DNA of 64,000 nt from Nymphaea colorata (GCF_008831285.2 NC_045147.1:20278581-20342580); one strand, 5' to 3'; counted from the first letter of the stretch, positions 1 through 13,824 are shown. Program-made: numbers and translations. The notes: a model not told the origin generated them from the letters alone.

Positions 1-2188
1 CCGTCGAATGGCTTATATGGATTGTCAGCATCAAGCAGGAAGATATCATTCTGCAAAAAAGCACCAATACGCCGCAAGACGATTGAAGAAACAGATGCTT
101 AGCCTTCCTGGCGACCAATCAATTATACTTTCAAGGGGCTTAATGGCCCTGTCAATCAGCTTGGTTCTGTCTCCGCGCTATCAGATGAAGAATGGAATGA
201 GGATCTAAAAATTATTGGCAACTTTTGACACCTGAAGTTATAGTGGAAGAGTTTTCCTCGAGTATAGTCTTCAGAGCTTGATGTTTTTTCATCTTTTTCA
301 TAGAAAAGGGAACGCATATAAAAAAGGAAAGAATTGGAGGACATTAATATATATAATTTGGCAAGTATAGTCTGCATCTAGGCAACGTGATCCTCATAGC
401 CTTCCAATATTAAAGTCACAATGCCGGCATTGTGACTCAGGCCGGCGCAGCTATCATGTATCTTCCTTCTTGGAACTTTTGCACATATTGATGGTAAATA
501 TACCAAAACCTTTTTAGGCACTTAAAGTGTGATGCGATGTATAAATCTATAATGGCAGAACATCTCATTCTAATTATTGAGAATAAAAAAGCAACTACAA
601 GAGGCAAGTCTCAATAAAACTTTATATCACATGGGTGCTCTTAAAGAGTTGCCACGCCCGCATCAAACACGAGACAGGTGTTGGTGTGGCTCCAACACGG
701 CACGCCGCACACCCGCTGTGGTTCAAGGCCCAAACCCACCATTTAGATGCATACCTGACTAAAGTATCCTCAGAACATATGTATATATAATGACTAAAAT
801 GTAAACATAGATAAATAAAACTATTAAGCAGTTATTATATATATATATTGCCAACAGGTTTCTATTTTTTCACTTTTGTTTTTGTCTTTGAAAGGCGTGC
901 GAGGACGAAGCTGTAAAAACTGCAACCATCGAATCACATGTTGGCGGGCTTTTGGGTCATGCAACATCCTAGAGGTTCCACCTACCTAAGAAAAAGTACG
1001 CTTTGACCACGCTGCAAGCAATGACATTTTTTGAATCCATAACATTCCGTCATCTTGATGACACAATCTATAGTTGCCTTCCTTACCCGGTAAGCGATCA
1101 ACAGTATCCTATAGTTGCTACATGGAAGATATGAGTTCAACGTTACCTATCAAGTCTACGCAAACCAATGTCCTGAACGTTTTCACTGTCCTATGCAATA
1201 GCAAGTTACCGTAGCATAGGTCCTGTGTGGCTACACATATGTACATATATAGTTCACGAGAAGAGGAGATGCTTATAATCCTAAGAACAGGCCTACGGGG
1301 AAAAAAGACGTTCACGTTGGATAAGAAAGAATCAAACTTCACCCTCTCCAACGTCTGCATTTGTCCTTCATCTGCTCCAGTTCAGAATGAGGCAAACAGT
1401 ATTCAAGCATGTGCAGATCTTTGGGAAGGGATAAACATGCATTTCCTCCTGAAGGTACACTTTATTTACTTGGTTATGCTGCATCAGGATGCATCTCCTT
1501 TTCTTGGTTTTGCTTCATATTATCGTGCATGAACTAATATCAATAGATTTGTGCCTTTACTTTGTATATCAAGCTGATGATGATTTCATTAAGCAAATGC
1601 TATTGCTGCTGCTGCCAAAAGGTTTAGATTTGTCGGGTTCTTTCTCCGATTAACTCAAAAATTAAATGCAATGATATCGCACAGTTGCATGCCATGGATT
1701 TCCAGTACTTGATTCTCTCATGAAGCTTGCCGGCCAAGTTTTTATAAGATAGGTAGGAAGGGCCCTGCTTACAGTATGGTTCAATTAGCAAGGCCGGAAG
1801 TGACAAGCTTTTTTGGTGAACCACAAGCTCGTAGTGGAAACAACAAACTAGACCAGAAGAAACAAATACATTATTGAAATAAGATCCTCTCCGAGGAGCA
1901 AACTATGTCCTTTCACACCCGTGATTTCAGCAATTAAATGATTCAAAAGAATAAAGGAAAAAGTGGAAAAAGGAGAGGGAAATCTATGGGCCATTGAAAG
2001 TTCATTCACGCACCGTCCACCCACCACGTAAAGGACACAAGCCAGAAAAGCATTATGCTACACGATATAATTCCTATTCGACAAGGGTAGGTTCCCTCTT
2101 TACTTGAAATAACGAAAAAGTTTAGAATCAAGGAGAAAATATTGAAAAAAAAAAAATCAACAGAAATAATAATTGCGGAAGGGAGACA
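1..2188. other. Left spacer, no supported gene
   Basis: No gene can be supported here. The sequence is AT-rich and the open frames are short and without recognisable domains. The one item worth noting is a short plus-strand frame at 103-228, which follows an AG and ends in TGA; its last residues read SDEEWNEDLKIIGNF. It could be the last exon of a gene lying to the left, but the frame has a stop immediately before position 103 and the pyrimidine tract is poor. Positions 1980-2188 are probably the 3' flank of the bZIP gene on the minus strand. Confidence 0.5.
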
Positions 2189-3936
2189 TCAAGGATTATG
2201 AACCATGAAATCTGAAGGGTACGCCATGTTACTAGGATCAGATTTCAAGCAACTCATTGGCTGCAAAAGCTGCTGGTTGCTGCTACTGCAGTTACTGCTG
2301 TTAATTGGCTCTCTGTTGTCCACTTGTATTTGATTTCTGGTTCCTTCAATGTCACTCATCGACGAACTAATGCCGTTGCCCTGTTGGACCTGTTGGTGCT
2401 CTGCTTCGAATCCAGTTGCCTGCGACTGCGCTTCTTTCTTCATACATAGCTGCTGGTACAGATGCCTTAACCTCTGAACCTCCTTCTTCAGTGCTTCAGA
2501 ATGGGCTGCCAGCGTAGCAAAAGTAGCGCAAAAATCAAGTTATTCCTGCACTAGACACTCAATCGACGACAAATGGGAGCAGGCCCTCATACCATCTTTG
2601 AAGATTTTATCCTGGGCAAGAGCAGCGATCCTCTGCTTCAGAGCACCGTTATCAACGTTAAGAAGTAACCTCTGATGATCAAGATAAGCGACCTGAGGTG
2701 AAAGAGTGGACACTTCTGTCTGCAAAACAAAACGTTGTCTGCTGACTTTTAGATTCTTTACCAACAATGCAACTCCCTGACTTCACTTCTGCTACTAAAA
2801 TGGGGTTTTCACAACTAAAACCAGTGAAACTGAGCAAAGAATGAAAAGGTCCAGGAACGAAAAACATACCTGCAAAGCACTCACACTTTTTTCAAGCTCG
2901 GCTATGTAATGTAGCTTCCGAACACGCGACCTCTGAGCAGATTGCCGATTAGCAAGAATTCTACATATAATCAACAGAGTTCATGGAGCAGAAACCACAT
3001 TATAAGAACAGATCCATAAGCAATGCAGGTTCCAAAAGCATTAGATCCACGAAAGCAATAGTTGGCAGAGAAAAGACATGTTTTTAGGACTCGACTTGAT
3101 CATATAACATACCGTTTCACCCTTTTGGGATCAATGTTGGAATCCCCAGCAGCCGCGGCGCCGGCGGAATTTGAAGGGGCAGGCTGCGAGGATTGCTGCA
3201 GCTGTTCTTGTTCATGTTGTTGTTGAGGCGGCTCAGACTTGCAGACGCTCTGTACCTCTTGCTCGCTCTTTACTTGTTCTGGTGGCAGCGTTATCACCGG
3301 CTTCTCGTCGACGAGATTGTCGCAGATGCTGTTGCGATCAGACAGTGTGGAAGGATTTTCAGAGGCCTGGGGCTCTATCAACCGGGCATCCATCGCGGAA
3401 GCAGATTCGTTTGCATGGTGCTGCTGCAGTTGCTGCTTGTGGAATGGCTCTATATCGGCAAACATGGAGAGCAGCTGCTCCTCGTCCAGTTTTTCGAGCT
3501 CCCGACATGGGATCGACGCAGCGCTGCTGCTTCCGCAATCGAACCCGTCTCTGTCCGAAATCTCCGAATGGGGAAGCGCAGCACCACCAGTCTGAGCATC
3601 AACGAAGGAAAACGAATCGCTCGCCGATCTACGGTGCATTGAGCCACGCTTGGCCGGCGGGAGATCCATGAATTCGTCGAGCCACGGCAATGTCTGGGAG
3701 TCTGGAACGAGCCCAATTGAGGAAGACGTCCTATGGTGCTTGTTGGCCTGCTGGGGGCTAGGGGAAAATCCTATCCAGCCAGACAAGCCGTGTTGGTGGT
3801 CGTTGATATTGCTGGTTGGTGGATCCTGGTTGCTTGGGGAAGCCACCCATGGCGGTTTGGGGGGCAGCTGCTGATGCCTAGTGCCTAATCCCCAGGACCC
3901 ACTTGACCCACCTCCATTGCTACTGCTCTGATCCAT
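2189..3936 (-). CDS. Group E bZIP transcription factor (bZIP34/bZIP61-like), four coding exons
   Basis: Nuclear DNA-binding regulator. Exons read on the minus strand: 3936-3113, 2960-2870, 2719-2593 and 2505-2189, giving 452 residues; all introns are GT-AG and all joins keep frame. Residues 1-265 are low-complexity, rich in Ser, Gln and Pro. The basic region carries the N-x7-R signature (N279, R287) in ANRQSAQRSRVRK. Leucines at 297, 304, 311, 318, 325, 332 and 339 make a long zipper. Pro313 lies inside it (TLSPQVAYLDHQ). In Arabidopsis bZIP34 and bZIP61 the equivalent Pro hinders homodimers and favours heterodimers; that is family knowledge. The C-terminal tail is Gln/Asn/Ser rich. The open frame continues 27 codons upstream, but only from a GTG, so ATG 3936 was chosen. 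Confidence 0.9.
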
Positions 3937-4174
3937 CACCCCTCCCTCTGTCAAACATCCAAAAGGTGCATAGATCCCTCCCTCTCCATCAAAAGCAGTC
4001 TCAAATCTCAGCACCACATTGTGACCTTCCCTCCCCTTTCATCACCTTTCACCTCTCATTGGCAGCAACTAGAAGAAAGCGAGCGAGAGAGCAGCAAAGT
4101 GGCATCTTCCCTTCATGAACGAATTCTTACTGCTAATTTCCCTTTTTCTCTCTCTCTATTCTTTCTTTCTCCAT
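3920..4174 (-). promoter_or_regulatory. 5' leader of the bZIP gene with a series of short upstream ORFs
   Basis: On the minus strand upstream of ATG 3936 there are several small ORFs: 4174-4133 (13 residues, MEKERIEREKKGN), 4116-4069 (15 residues), 4059-4042, 4042-4001 (13 residues), one at about 3971, and 3958-3920 (12 residues), which overlaps the main start in another frame. If the transcript starts beyond 4174, a ribosome meets at least five AUGs before the main one. The transcription start is not visible, so some of these may be outside the mRNA or removed by splicing. Confidence 0.4.
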
Positions 4175-7129
4175 TTTCCCTGTTGTGATCCAAAGTTTCC
4201 TATTTTCTTCCAACTTTCCGTCCGGTTTTCTTCTCAGTTTCTGTCCACGATGGAATCGGGGGTAAGGTTTTATTTCAGCCCCACAATCTCTTTCCCTTCT
4301 CTGTGTGGGAGGCCGAGCCTGGTTTGGTGCCGCAATGGATGCTCTGCGACGGTTGGCAGGTGTCGGTTGCTCTTGTGGCGCCAAAATGATGCTGCCCCTG
4401 AATTAAAACCTGCATCGTAAAATAGGAAGCCGAACAGCTAGCCACAGCTGGACCGTCCCTCAAGCAAAATCTCTTTCTCTCTCTAAAAAAATCAACAGTG
4501 AACCACGTGCCTCGGCCACCCCCACCCCTGCCATCTTTGCTCCTCCCATCATCCAATTCTGCCACTGCTTTCCTTCTTTAAACAATGTGGTTGCATGCTA
4601 GTAATTGAATTCTGTTATCTTCTCCCCATGGAAAGAATCCACTCTCTCCCCCCAGGAACACAGGATAAGCAGCTGTGACATATTAAGGAACTGCAATTCA
4701 ATGGAATTTAAATGTGTTCTTAATGAGGGATGATGCACCAGGAGATCTTGAAAACGGGTTACCGGCATTAAGATTTTTACGTCAAAAAGAAGATTTCAGC
4801 ACTCGCAGATGTAGTGGAGGTGTTCTGGTCCATGCTTCGACGGGTCCCGCTTTTAAATTTTCTGATGTTCTTCTCCTCCTCTTTTCTGAAAAGGAGAAAA
4901 GAAATGGTAATGGACATAACTTGCGGATCCCGAGCTCATTGCCCATGATCTCAATCTCCATTTGGGCTTCTGATTGCACTTCTTTGCTCCTTTTTCTAAC
5001 ATGGGTAGATGGTCAGTGAGCTGTAAGAAACATGAACTTGTCTATGGGTGGTCTAAAAGCAGTCTCGCCATAAAAAACATCACCCCAACTCATGTGCTTC
5101 CACTTGCATGACTACTTACTTCCACACACTTATGCCAAAGGAATTCAGTATTCACTAATGCCGTCACAGAGGCAAACAGTTGCTTGCAAGAGATCTGCAG
5201 TGGACCTCTATCAAGCTTACATCATGTTGATGCCCCACCAATGGTGTGAACAGAAAAGCTTTATGACCTTTGGGCGCTTTTCCTCAAGAATCTTTAAATA
5301 TTTGTCTCCTCTAAATTTTTCTTTCCTTTCAATAAGAAAAGATGGTGGTAATCAATACAACACTGATGTGGATGAATTGGTGACCGCAACTAACTACTTG
5401 ACAATTCATCGCCTCTAGTAAATGTGATTCACCTGCGAACTACCCTTGTCCACCAAAGGAGCTGTGATGCAATGATTTTTAGCCTTGTAGCTGATGTCCG
5501 TGCACATATTCACCTGCAGTGTCTGACCTCTCGATGACTTAACCAGAGCGACCCAACTGCTCAAAATGAAAACCTGATCGCCTTGGATACGAGATGTGGA
5601 TGCCAGTTATGACCACCTCACTACTGTTTCTCTTGGCATAGACTGGTATGAGCTTGTCCATTAGGAGATAAACCAGTTTGGATACCTTTGTCCTTGTTGT
5701 TTAGAAATCGAAAATTTTCACAGGAAATACATTTACCTTTTGGTGGTTTAAGAAAAGCGCGATTAAGTTTTGATTTGATTCTCTCAACGGCCTAAACTGT
5801 GCATACAGCAGGTGGTTAAATAAAGAAATCTATACTTAAACATGTTTTTTTTCCTTTAATTCAATGATTTTGAGCATGTTTTTGTGGAAAATCTACTTGG
5901 TCCCTCTGTTGGATCTGGTAACTACCACCCTATAAAACACACTCTAGCTGCCTATGAGGAAATTATAACATTCACTTTCCCAAGACCTTGAATTCTGACC
6001 TTAAACTCCAACTCTCCAAGCAGAGCCCAATCACCACCCACTTCACAATTTGTGCCTGTTACAAGGTCAATCCACAGCGGGCCAACTTCAGCAAAGGTGT
6101 TCGTCGAAATCTCAAAACATATTAACCGAGCAATAGTTTAAAATTTAGCTTTTGAACTTCTGAATGTTGTGTTGTGCTCATAAAAATTTTCTAAAAGCAG
6201 TTTGCTTGATCAAAATGCAAATAGTAGATCGAAAGGAGTTTACATAACTAGAGCAAGCAAGAGTCATTAGGCGGATAGTTATGATTAAGAGATTAAATCC
6301 GAGTGTTCTCTTGTAGTAGATTTGGTATCTTGCCTGGTACAAGATTGGCGAGAGTGAAGATATATCATGATATATTTCATATAGTATAGGAAAAATGTCA
6401 TAATATTTGTCAGGATGTCCTTTGGCTTATCCCTTTCCATCATTTCATCTCTTAGGGTTTTCAGTGGACATTGCAGAGAGACCAACTGGCGATGCGACCC
6501 TTACATTGACATATGCATGTTAATGGCGTGGTACTGTGGAAGATGATGACTGCACGGTGGTCCCTTTCTTCTTCCATTGGGTGGTGGCAGCAGTGAGCTC
6601 GATCGGGCCCGGGCAGTTCGGTCCCTTGGTGGGCTCGGCAGAGCCTTGATGACATTGACCTCCCAACTCGACCCACCCGAAGTAAACTTGATCAATAAAA
6701 TATGTAAGTCGTGGGTACGAGCAGAGGAGTGTTTCACCTTACCATCCAACAAGGACCCGGCCCTTCTCCCATCCTCTCAAGGTACCAGGCCTACTTTCAG
6801 CGCTTGCGATCACTAACCATTACTACTTTCCATGCCCCCTTACTCTCTTCCTTCACAAACCATTTATGGCCCGGAGCTCAGAACATGTGACGAGTGTTCT
6901 TAATTGCTTGGATTAAGAAGTAGATGCTGTTTAGATATTTTGCTGAAAAATATGACATGATATAAATGACGATGCTTCTACTTCTAATAGAGAGCCGTTG
7001 GTATTCTAATATGCACACACATAATTCATCGCTCAAGCCTAAAACTTAGGCAAATGAATTATATATACCCAGTGTCTGTCTATGAAAGACTCTAGTGAGC
7101 CTGCTCTTCACTGGCGGATCATTGTCCAT

Positions 7130-7270
7130 TTGGGTCACCAGCTCCGACTAGTTTCCAAACGAGCCGAACGGCCATACGGGATGGATGGTATGGGTGGGCA
7201 GTTGTCCACACCAGCCCTGCAATTTTTTTATTTTTTTTTGCTTTAATGCTTCTAACCAAAATTTCTGGTT
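7130..7270. repeat. Member of a dispersed repeat family (GGCGGAGCC / TTGCCCAC type)
   Basis: The block contains a near-palindromic core, tgggcagttgtccaca at about 7194-7210, then a T-rich stretch and a ctggttctgtcac end. Related wording recurs at 26073-26195, 36735-36775, 46120-46240, 49391-49560, 54581-54712 and 61444-61620. This is probably a degenerate non-autonomous transposable element; the family was not identified. Confidence 0.4.
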
Positions 7271-10200
7271 CTGTCACGGACTTGAGCTCAAATACATGTT
7301 TTCAGATCCTACAGATTGCTTCTACATGGTATGATTTCTAAAAGAGTTCTGTTTTTTGAAATGCAATTGTACAGTGAAATCACTTTTGACAAACTCCTAT
7401 TGGATCATTTTCCAATTAAATTATACAGGTCCTTAAGCCCAAGTTCTTAGTATCTGCCAGATCAAAATAAAACTGAACTAATGTCTTCATCTGCTCAAAT
7501 CCAATGACAGAGAAGGTTTGGGAGGGAAGGAAGAGGCCTGGTAATATGGTTGGATGAATAAATAATAATCTGTGTATCCAGGATCCGCAATTTTTCAAAG
7601 TAAGAAACTCAAAAACAAATACTATTTTACCAGACATGAATTGGACTCGGTTTGGTTTTTTTTTTTTAATCAGATCCAGATGTAGTGCATGTCATCAAAG
7701 AGCTGGCGGTAACCTGATCTGGATCCAGAATCAGCACCTCTTAAGCTGTCCCAATCGGGACCACCAAACTTTAGCCGGATCCAATCACCGCTAGATTTTC
7801 TTTTAAGACCGTGCCTTTCCTTTGCAATTCCAAATACAACCCTTACTCTTCATAATTTTCAGGTACAATCCGCTGGTGCCCATAACGTATTCTACCATAA
7901 TTTTTTTTTTGTTACATATTTTTTCTACCTCTCGTAGGAAAGAGAAAGGCTACAGCTAAGGTTGAACCAACTGAGATAAGACTGAGTATGGGTACTTGAT
8001 GCGATGGGTAGTATTCGACTCGACTCTGGCTGACAAGATTTTTTTAACAAATATTTTATTGATTTTTATATATAATTATAATATTTTATTACAATTAATT
8101 ATTTATATATATACATTATTTTAATAAAACCGAGTTTGAGCTCAGGTTTTAAGTGTCGAATCCAGCCAAGCCAGCCTGATGACCAGGATTGGTGATTATC
8201 AGTAAGGTTTTCAATGTGAGCATGGCTTCAAAGAATTCAAAAAATGTGGGCTTCAAGCGCGAGGGGTCTTCCTGTGGAATTTTGCTGGAAATGGGGGTCA
8301 TAATGGATGATATGAATCTCCCACGCACTTTTGAACAGCTGGCAAATGGAGAAGATTCGGTCAAAAACTTGAATGCGGTGCGGGTCGTTGCTTGGGCGCA
8401 AAGATTTGTTCTTTTGCCATGAAACCTTTTCTTTCATTTTTTTTTTTAAACAAATAATTGACGAGAAAAGCTTTTTCAGTTTTTATCAAACATTTCTTCA
8501 GTATTAAAAAAGGGGCTCGTTCTTTTCTCAAATTTTCTGAATTATGCTTGATTTTGTTTTCGGCCACAATTAACAAGCTGTTTATCTCGAATCTTTTCGG
8601 GTCATATGGGGGTGGTGCAGGTGTCTTCTTTGAACTCCCATACCATCAACTTGGAAGGGTGCATGTAGGGAGTTCCATATACAAGTTAAAGCATAATAAG
8701 TGCATCATTTGAATATACTAAGAATATGTTTGATACTTTACTTTAAACACATTTTTGTAGGGTCCGTTCAATGATGAAATGCAAAATTGTTTGTTTAACG
8801 ACGAAAACAAATTGTTAAAACTATGAAATTATTCTGAAAAGAATCCTTAAAGGCTATTGAAATTCGTTATCATGGTAGTTAGAAATTTCATTTTGGTACA
8901 ATCATACGATGTGAACATTGCAACGTTTTGAAGTTCGTATAATGATCTTTCTAGAATTTACTCTTTTTTTTTTTCGTATCTGTAGTCGCAATATTTCTAG
9001 AAACTTGCTGATTTTATACGGTGATATCTCCTCTTACAAGTGATTGGTCCTTTCTTTTTTTGCTTTTTCAATCGCTTCAGCAAGTTTCCTTCCCAGTTAG
9101 ATCAGACGCGAGCTCAACTCGTGCTCTGTTTCTCGTAGATGGAGCCGGGAACGGTGGAAGGCGGACTCACTAACAAAAAAAAAGATTGACAGAGTGCTTA
9201 AATGGGAGCCAACGAAATAAACTGAGAAATAGTATTCAAATCTTAAGATCAATGGCAGAAACCCGGCCCTTACCGTAGTCCATAAGCATAGATAATCCAT
9301 TTACAGTTCATGAATGCCCTGAATTTGCTGGGCGAACTTCCACGAGCAATGCTCTAATGGTTCTTGGCACATGAAAAATTCATATGGATCAGTCTCATGC
9401 AACGCGAAATTCACGTTGGTGCAACGTTATCAGTGTTGGTTTGATTCGGTCGCTTGATGTGTATGCATTCTATTATATATATTGTGAAGGCTATTCAGCA
9501 AACATGGTAGGGACCGATCAAGATCGAAGCAAACAACATGAAACGACCGGTATTTTAACCTTCAACTGAAAAGGCTTGAAGAAAACAAAAAAAAAAAAAA
9601 AAAAAAGGCATATAAGTGGACAGAGATTCAGTAAGACAGATGCATAATCATCCTTGTCATCTTCGTTTCTTCCACAAGAAAGGGTAACCTTTGAATCTCT
9701 TGCATGCTTGCTGATACTGACAATCCTGGAAAACTACAGCAGCGATTACAATCGGACTCGCTCATGTCGTGTCGATCGTTCGCCGTCCTCGACACTTATC
9801 CGCCGATTGATCAAAGCCGCGATCCACGGCGAAATCGCAGTTAAATTTGAATCTGAAACGACCAACCAGTCCTATCGTTCTGATTTGACGTCCACGAAAC
9901 CCAAACCCTCCTCTCATTGAAAGCAGAATGTGCGTATAGAAGACTTGGCATGATTGGAAACTTGGCATGCTTCCAATCAGATAGATCCGATTGAAATTTT
10001 CGATGCTTTCCTCCTTTTCAATCGAGAGGTGATTATGTGCATCGTGCACGGACCTCTGTTGCATGATATGTGTTTCGCTGGTTCACTCTTGAAGAGTACC
10101 TGTCATGTGCAGATAAATAGACTCATGCATACGAAAACCCAATTTTTTAAAACTGGGTTTTGTGAAAGCCAAAAGTGGTTTTCTTATTTGGTTTATCTTC

Positions 10201-10949
10201 TTTTAAATCGTGAAATAATTGTACACATTTATTTGACATTCGTGCTTTAAAATTAATGAGGGCATTTCTGTCACTTTGGAAATAACTGCTAAGCATGCAC
10301 ATGGCTGGGTCATAATCAAGAGCGGCAAGAAAGGCAGGAACCTTTTTCTCTTCACCAAATTATGGACAGGAACGTTAGAAATAAACACACAAGATGGGTC
10401 CAGTTCTGGAGCCAGCAGGGTCATTACTTTCCATTGTTGGCACTGAGCCCTTGGCCTCGGCCCGGACACACTGGGCTCAGCCAAGCCCCATAAAATCAAT
10501 GCATGGGAAGCAAGAACTTGAGGCTGAAAAGCAACAAGGGCCAACAAAGACTGGGAATCTACACCAATAATTGCAATTAGCAGCAAAAGTAGTGCTTAAC
10601 ATGTGAGCTATCAAGCACAGCCTCGATTCTCTTTGCACTAAAAACTTCAACCACGTGGCGCCAACCGGGCGAAGCGTTTTTCTCGAAATGGTTAACAGGG
10701 ACGCGACACCTATCTTATTTTCTCGAACCAAAAGCTAGATTTGTACCCCTCTATGGACAATGGCCATGTGGGATGTTGGTCTTTCTCATTACCATTAATG
10801 TAATTTAGTGTTTCACCTCTTTGTTTTGCTTGCATCTGCTGCCATCAGCCCAGATCCTTTCTTTCTCTACCTAAACTTCATTAATATTTTGTATGCTTTA
10901 ATAATAATATGAAACCAATGTCAATTTATATTTGCACCTAAAATATAAT

Positions 10950-11400
10950 CTACTTAAATGTGCCAACATATTTACACTCACATGTTTATGTATGTATATG
11001 TGTGACATACAAGCATCATACATCAAATCAGAGCCATACATCTGCATTCAGATGAATGGCCCTGATTAACTCTTTACTTTTTCTTTTACAAACTCCATCA
11101 TTGACAGCGGTGGGCAGACTGCCGCCGGCAGTCCACCGGAGAGAAAGGAAGCCCCGTCACCCTCCACCGATGGATGGAGGGTTACTACCAGAAGCCAACC
11201 ATTGTCGGGTGGGTGGAAGCGATGTGGAGGACCGGTGGCCCTCCCCCTACCGTCGCCGGTAGGTTTGCCCGGCGGACAGGGAGAGGAAGGAGAGAGAACA
11301 GTCTGGATCAATCTGAGCCGTTCAGTTCAGATTTGATGTCCCCAGATGTCATTATAGACTTAATGTCACCATTCAGTTGTCCTATATATGTATACACACA
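10950..11400. mobile_element. Possible small element with a GC-rich core between degenerate inverted flanks
   Basis: A GC-rich, gene-like core (about 11100-11290, rich in CCGGC and GGTGG words) sits in AT-rich DNA. The left flank has acatcaaatc at about 11020 followed by tgaatggccctgatt at about 11052. The reverse complement of the right flank (about 11295-11350) has acatcaaatc followed by tgaacggctcagatt. The match is partial. A GC-rich fragment between inverted ends is the structure of Pack-MULE elements, but no target-site duplication was established. Confidence 0.25.
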
Positions 11401-13758
11401 CACACACAAAGTTCTGAGTGCTTGGTCCTGTTTTTCATAAATTTAGCAAAATAAAAAAAAAGGCCTTGGAAATTTGATATCAAGATTGGATTTCATGAGC
11501 CGAGAAAGATAAGACCATTAATTTTTAAAATCGTATTTAATACATTCTATTTTCATGCTTGTTGGCCGCACAAATTTTAAAAGTTTGCGTTAGATTACAT
11601 GCATATTATATTGCTCAAACAGTCGATCCATCAAAATCTAGTGAGGTCCATATGTTAGTTTGCGAGGAAGCAATATAGTTCACGGATCCGCCTCCACCTA
11701 ATTGACATCATCATCGTGTTGATTTCTTTGATCTAAAGAGGGAACAAACTCTGTCCACGGTTCTCAGACTTTTCGTTTATGATAATAGGCTGTCTAGAAC
11801 TGGGTCCAGAAGTGATCTGCGAGTACTTGATATTATTTCAGAAGGTGCATGAATTTGTCAGGCAAGCTAGGCAGTAATAATAGGATGTACATATATCATA
11901 TACAAGTATCACATAATTTGAGCTAAATGATCATACATTGTGAAGCACTTGAGTAATGCACAGGCAGAGAAGAATTATTGAAGTGACGGTCATGTGAGAA
12001 AATATTGTCCAGTAGACAACGGATAAGAAGGTGAAGGCAAAGTTGATGTAGAAAGAGTCTTTTCCCACAAGGGCGAAAAGGGCCATTGTACTTGTAACTA
12101 AGCCTCTCAAAGTCCAAGGAATATTTTCAACACCATGTTGAGGTTCACGAGAGAAATGATTTTTTCTCAGATTTCGTAGGGAAAAAAGAGAGCTACATGA
12201 TCTACAATGTCCCCTACTACCAAACTAGAGGCAAATGGATATGCTTAGGCACTACAATTTGGGCATATTTCAATTAGTTTTGGTAGGAGTTACGTCAACG
12301 GATCTAATACCTTGGGCAGTATATTTTGAGAGACCAAAACTCTTTTTTATTCATGCTAAAATTTTTTGATGATGTGAGCCGAATTAAAGTTTCTAAATTT
12401 TGACTATGGCCAAAGTATCTTTTTTCAAAATCTTTATATAAAAATTTATATGTTTTTTTTTTAAAAAAAAATTTGAGGTAGGGCCAGGCCCAAGCCGACC
12501 TTGGATACATATACATAGCCATTATTGGCTTCATGACATGGTAGACCCACGGAATAAGAGGGGAAGAATCCTATAATGCGACTTGATATGTTGATTGGTT
12601 GCATCCGAAATAATTAAGATTTTGAAATTTTATTTGAACTCAGGCTTAAGTTTTAAAACGATGGGGAAAGGTTCTTAATGATAGGGTTGAACTTATACAT
12701 TACATCTAACCATTGAATTGGACAACGAAACATTGTCAGCTAACTAAAGAAGTTTGAACTTATGTTGTTTTTGTTATACCAACCAAAAAAAAAAAAAAAT
12801 TGTGCATGTTTTTGTAGAATTTTTATTACAAATTTAATTATTAAAACCCCATCAATAAATCTTTTTTTTTTTTGCATAGTTCAAATTTGAATCATCTCAC
12901 AGAAATGGCTCATTAACATCGAAAAAGCTGTCCATATTATCAACAAACGTAGAAAGGAAAGCAAACCACAGAGACTGTGGTGTAATTGTTCTCTCACTAA
13001 CCATGAAAAAGATTGATATCTAGACAATATCGAAAAGATAATTTCACGTTTGAGTTGAATATGCTCAAAAATCTCGACATGATCTTAGCAAACGCAGCAT
13101 GAAGCTTATTATTCTTCCAAAATTATAATAAACTCTAGAACGATCTCGAGATCACCATTACTTTTCCACAAGAAAAGATTGGAGCATCAAATAATGTCGC
13201 TGAAAGTACATTAGCATAAAGCGGTCGAACAAAATAATGAAATTGACACAAGAAATCGTTTTCACATGTTTGGTTCAGACAACAATTATCTTCCTGAGAT
13301 GAAGAATTAAGACTTTTTCTGGAAATAATTAACGGAGCGATTGAGAAAGTAATTGTTAAGTTGACGGCCACCATATTCACGGCTAGCTTCCGTTCATTAG
13401 CTCATAACAGACTTGGCTTTTAGCAATAGGAGAGCGTGAGGTGGGATCCGCATTATTATTATTATTTTTGGAAGAACGTGTGTTGGTGGGAATTAATAAT
13501 ATTGTAGGCCCGTCGAACAAGGCAAACTTAATCATTATCATCTTCTTCTTTTCTTCTTTTCCGTTTTGGGTGTGGAAAGAATCAACCTCACCTTGTTTCG
13601 ATGTGTGAACATATCAATTGACCCACTTGAGAATCGCACGTAACATTTAACTAAGTTCAGGTACGTCCGATCAAGACTTAAGTGGCATCTCCCTGTATGG
13701 ACATTGGCAGCCTAAGGCTTAAAATCTATCTAACCGCACATTTTACAATCAACTAAAA

Positions 13759-13761
<3 letters not shown>

Positions 13762-13822
<61 letters not shown>
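13762..13822. repeat. (TA)n microsatellite
   Basis: About 60 bases of uninterrupted TA dinucleotides in spacer DNA. Confidence 0.95.

Positions 13823-13824
<2 letters not shown>

Noticed and set aside
3171..3874. Plus-strand open frames of up to 166 codons opposite bZIP exon 1
   Set aside because: They are antisense shadows of a GC-rich, Gln-rich coding exon and have no domain.
3937..4017. 27-codon N-terminal extension of the bZIP protein
   Set aside because: It starts at GTG with no ATG in frame; ATG 3936 is the first plausible start.
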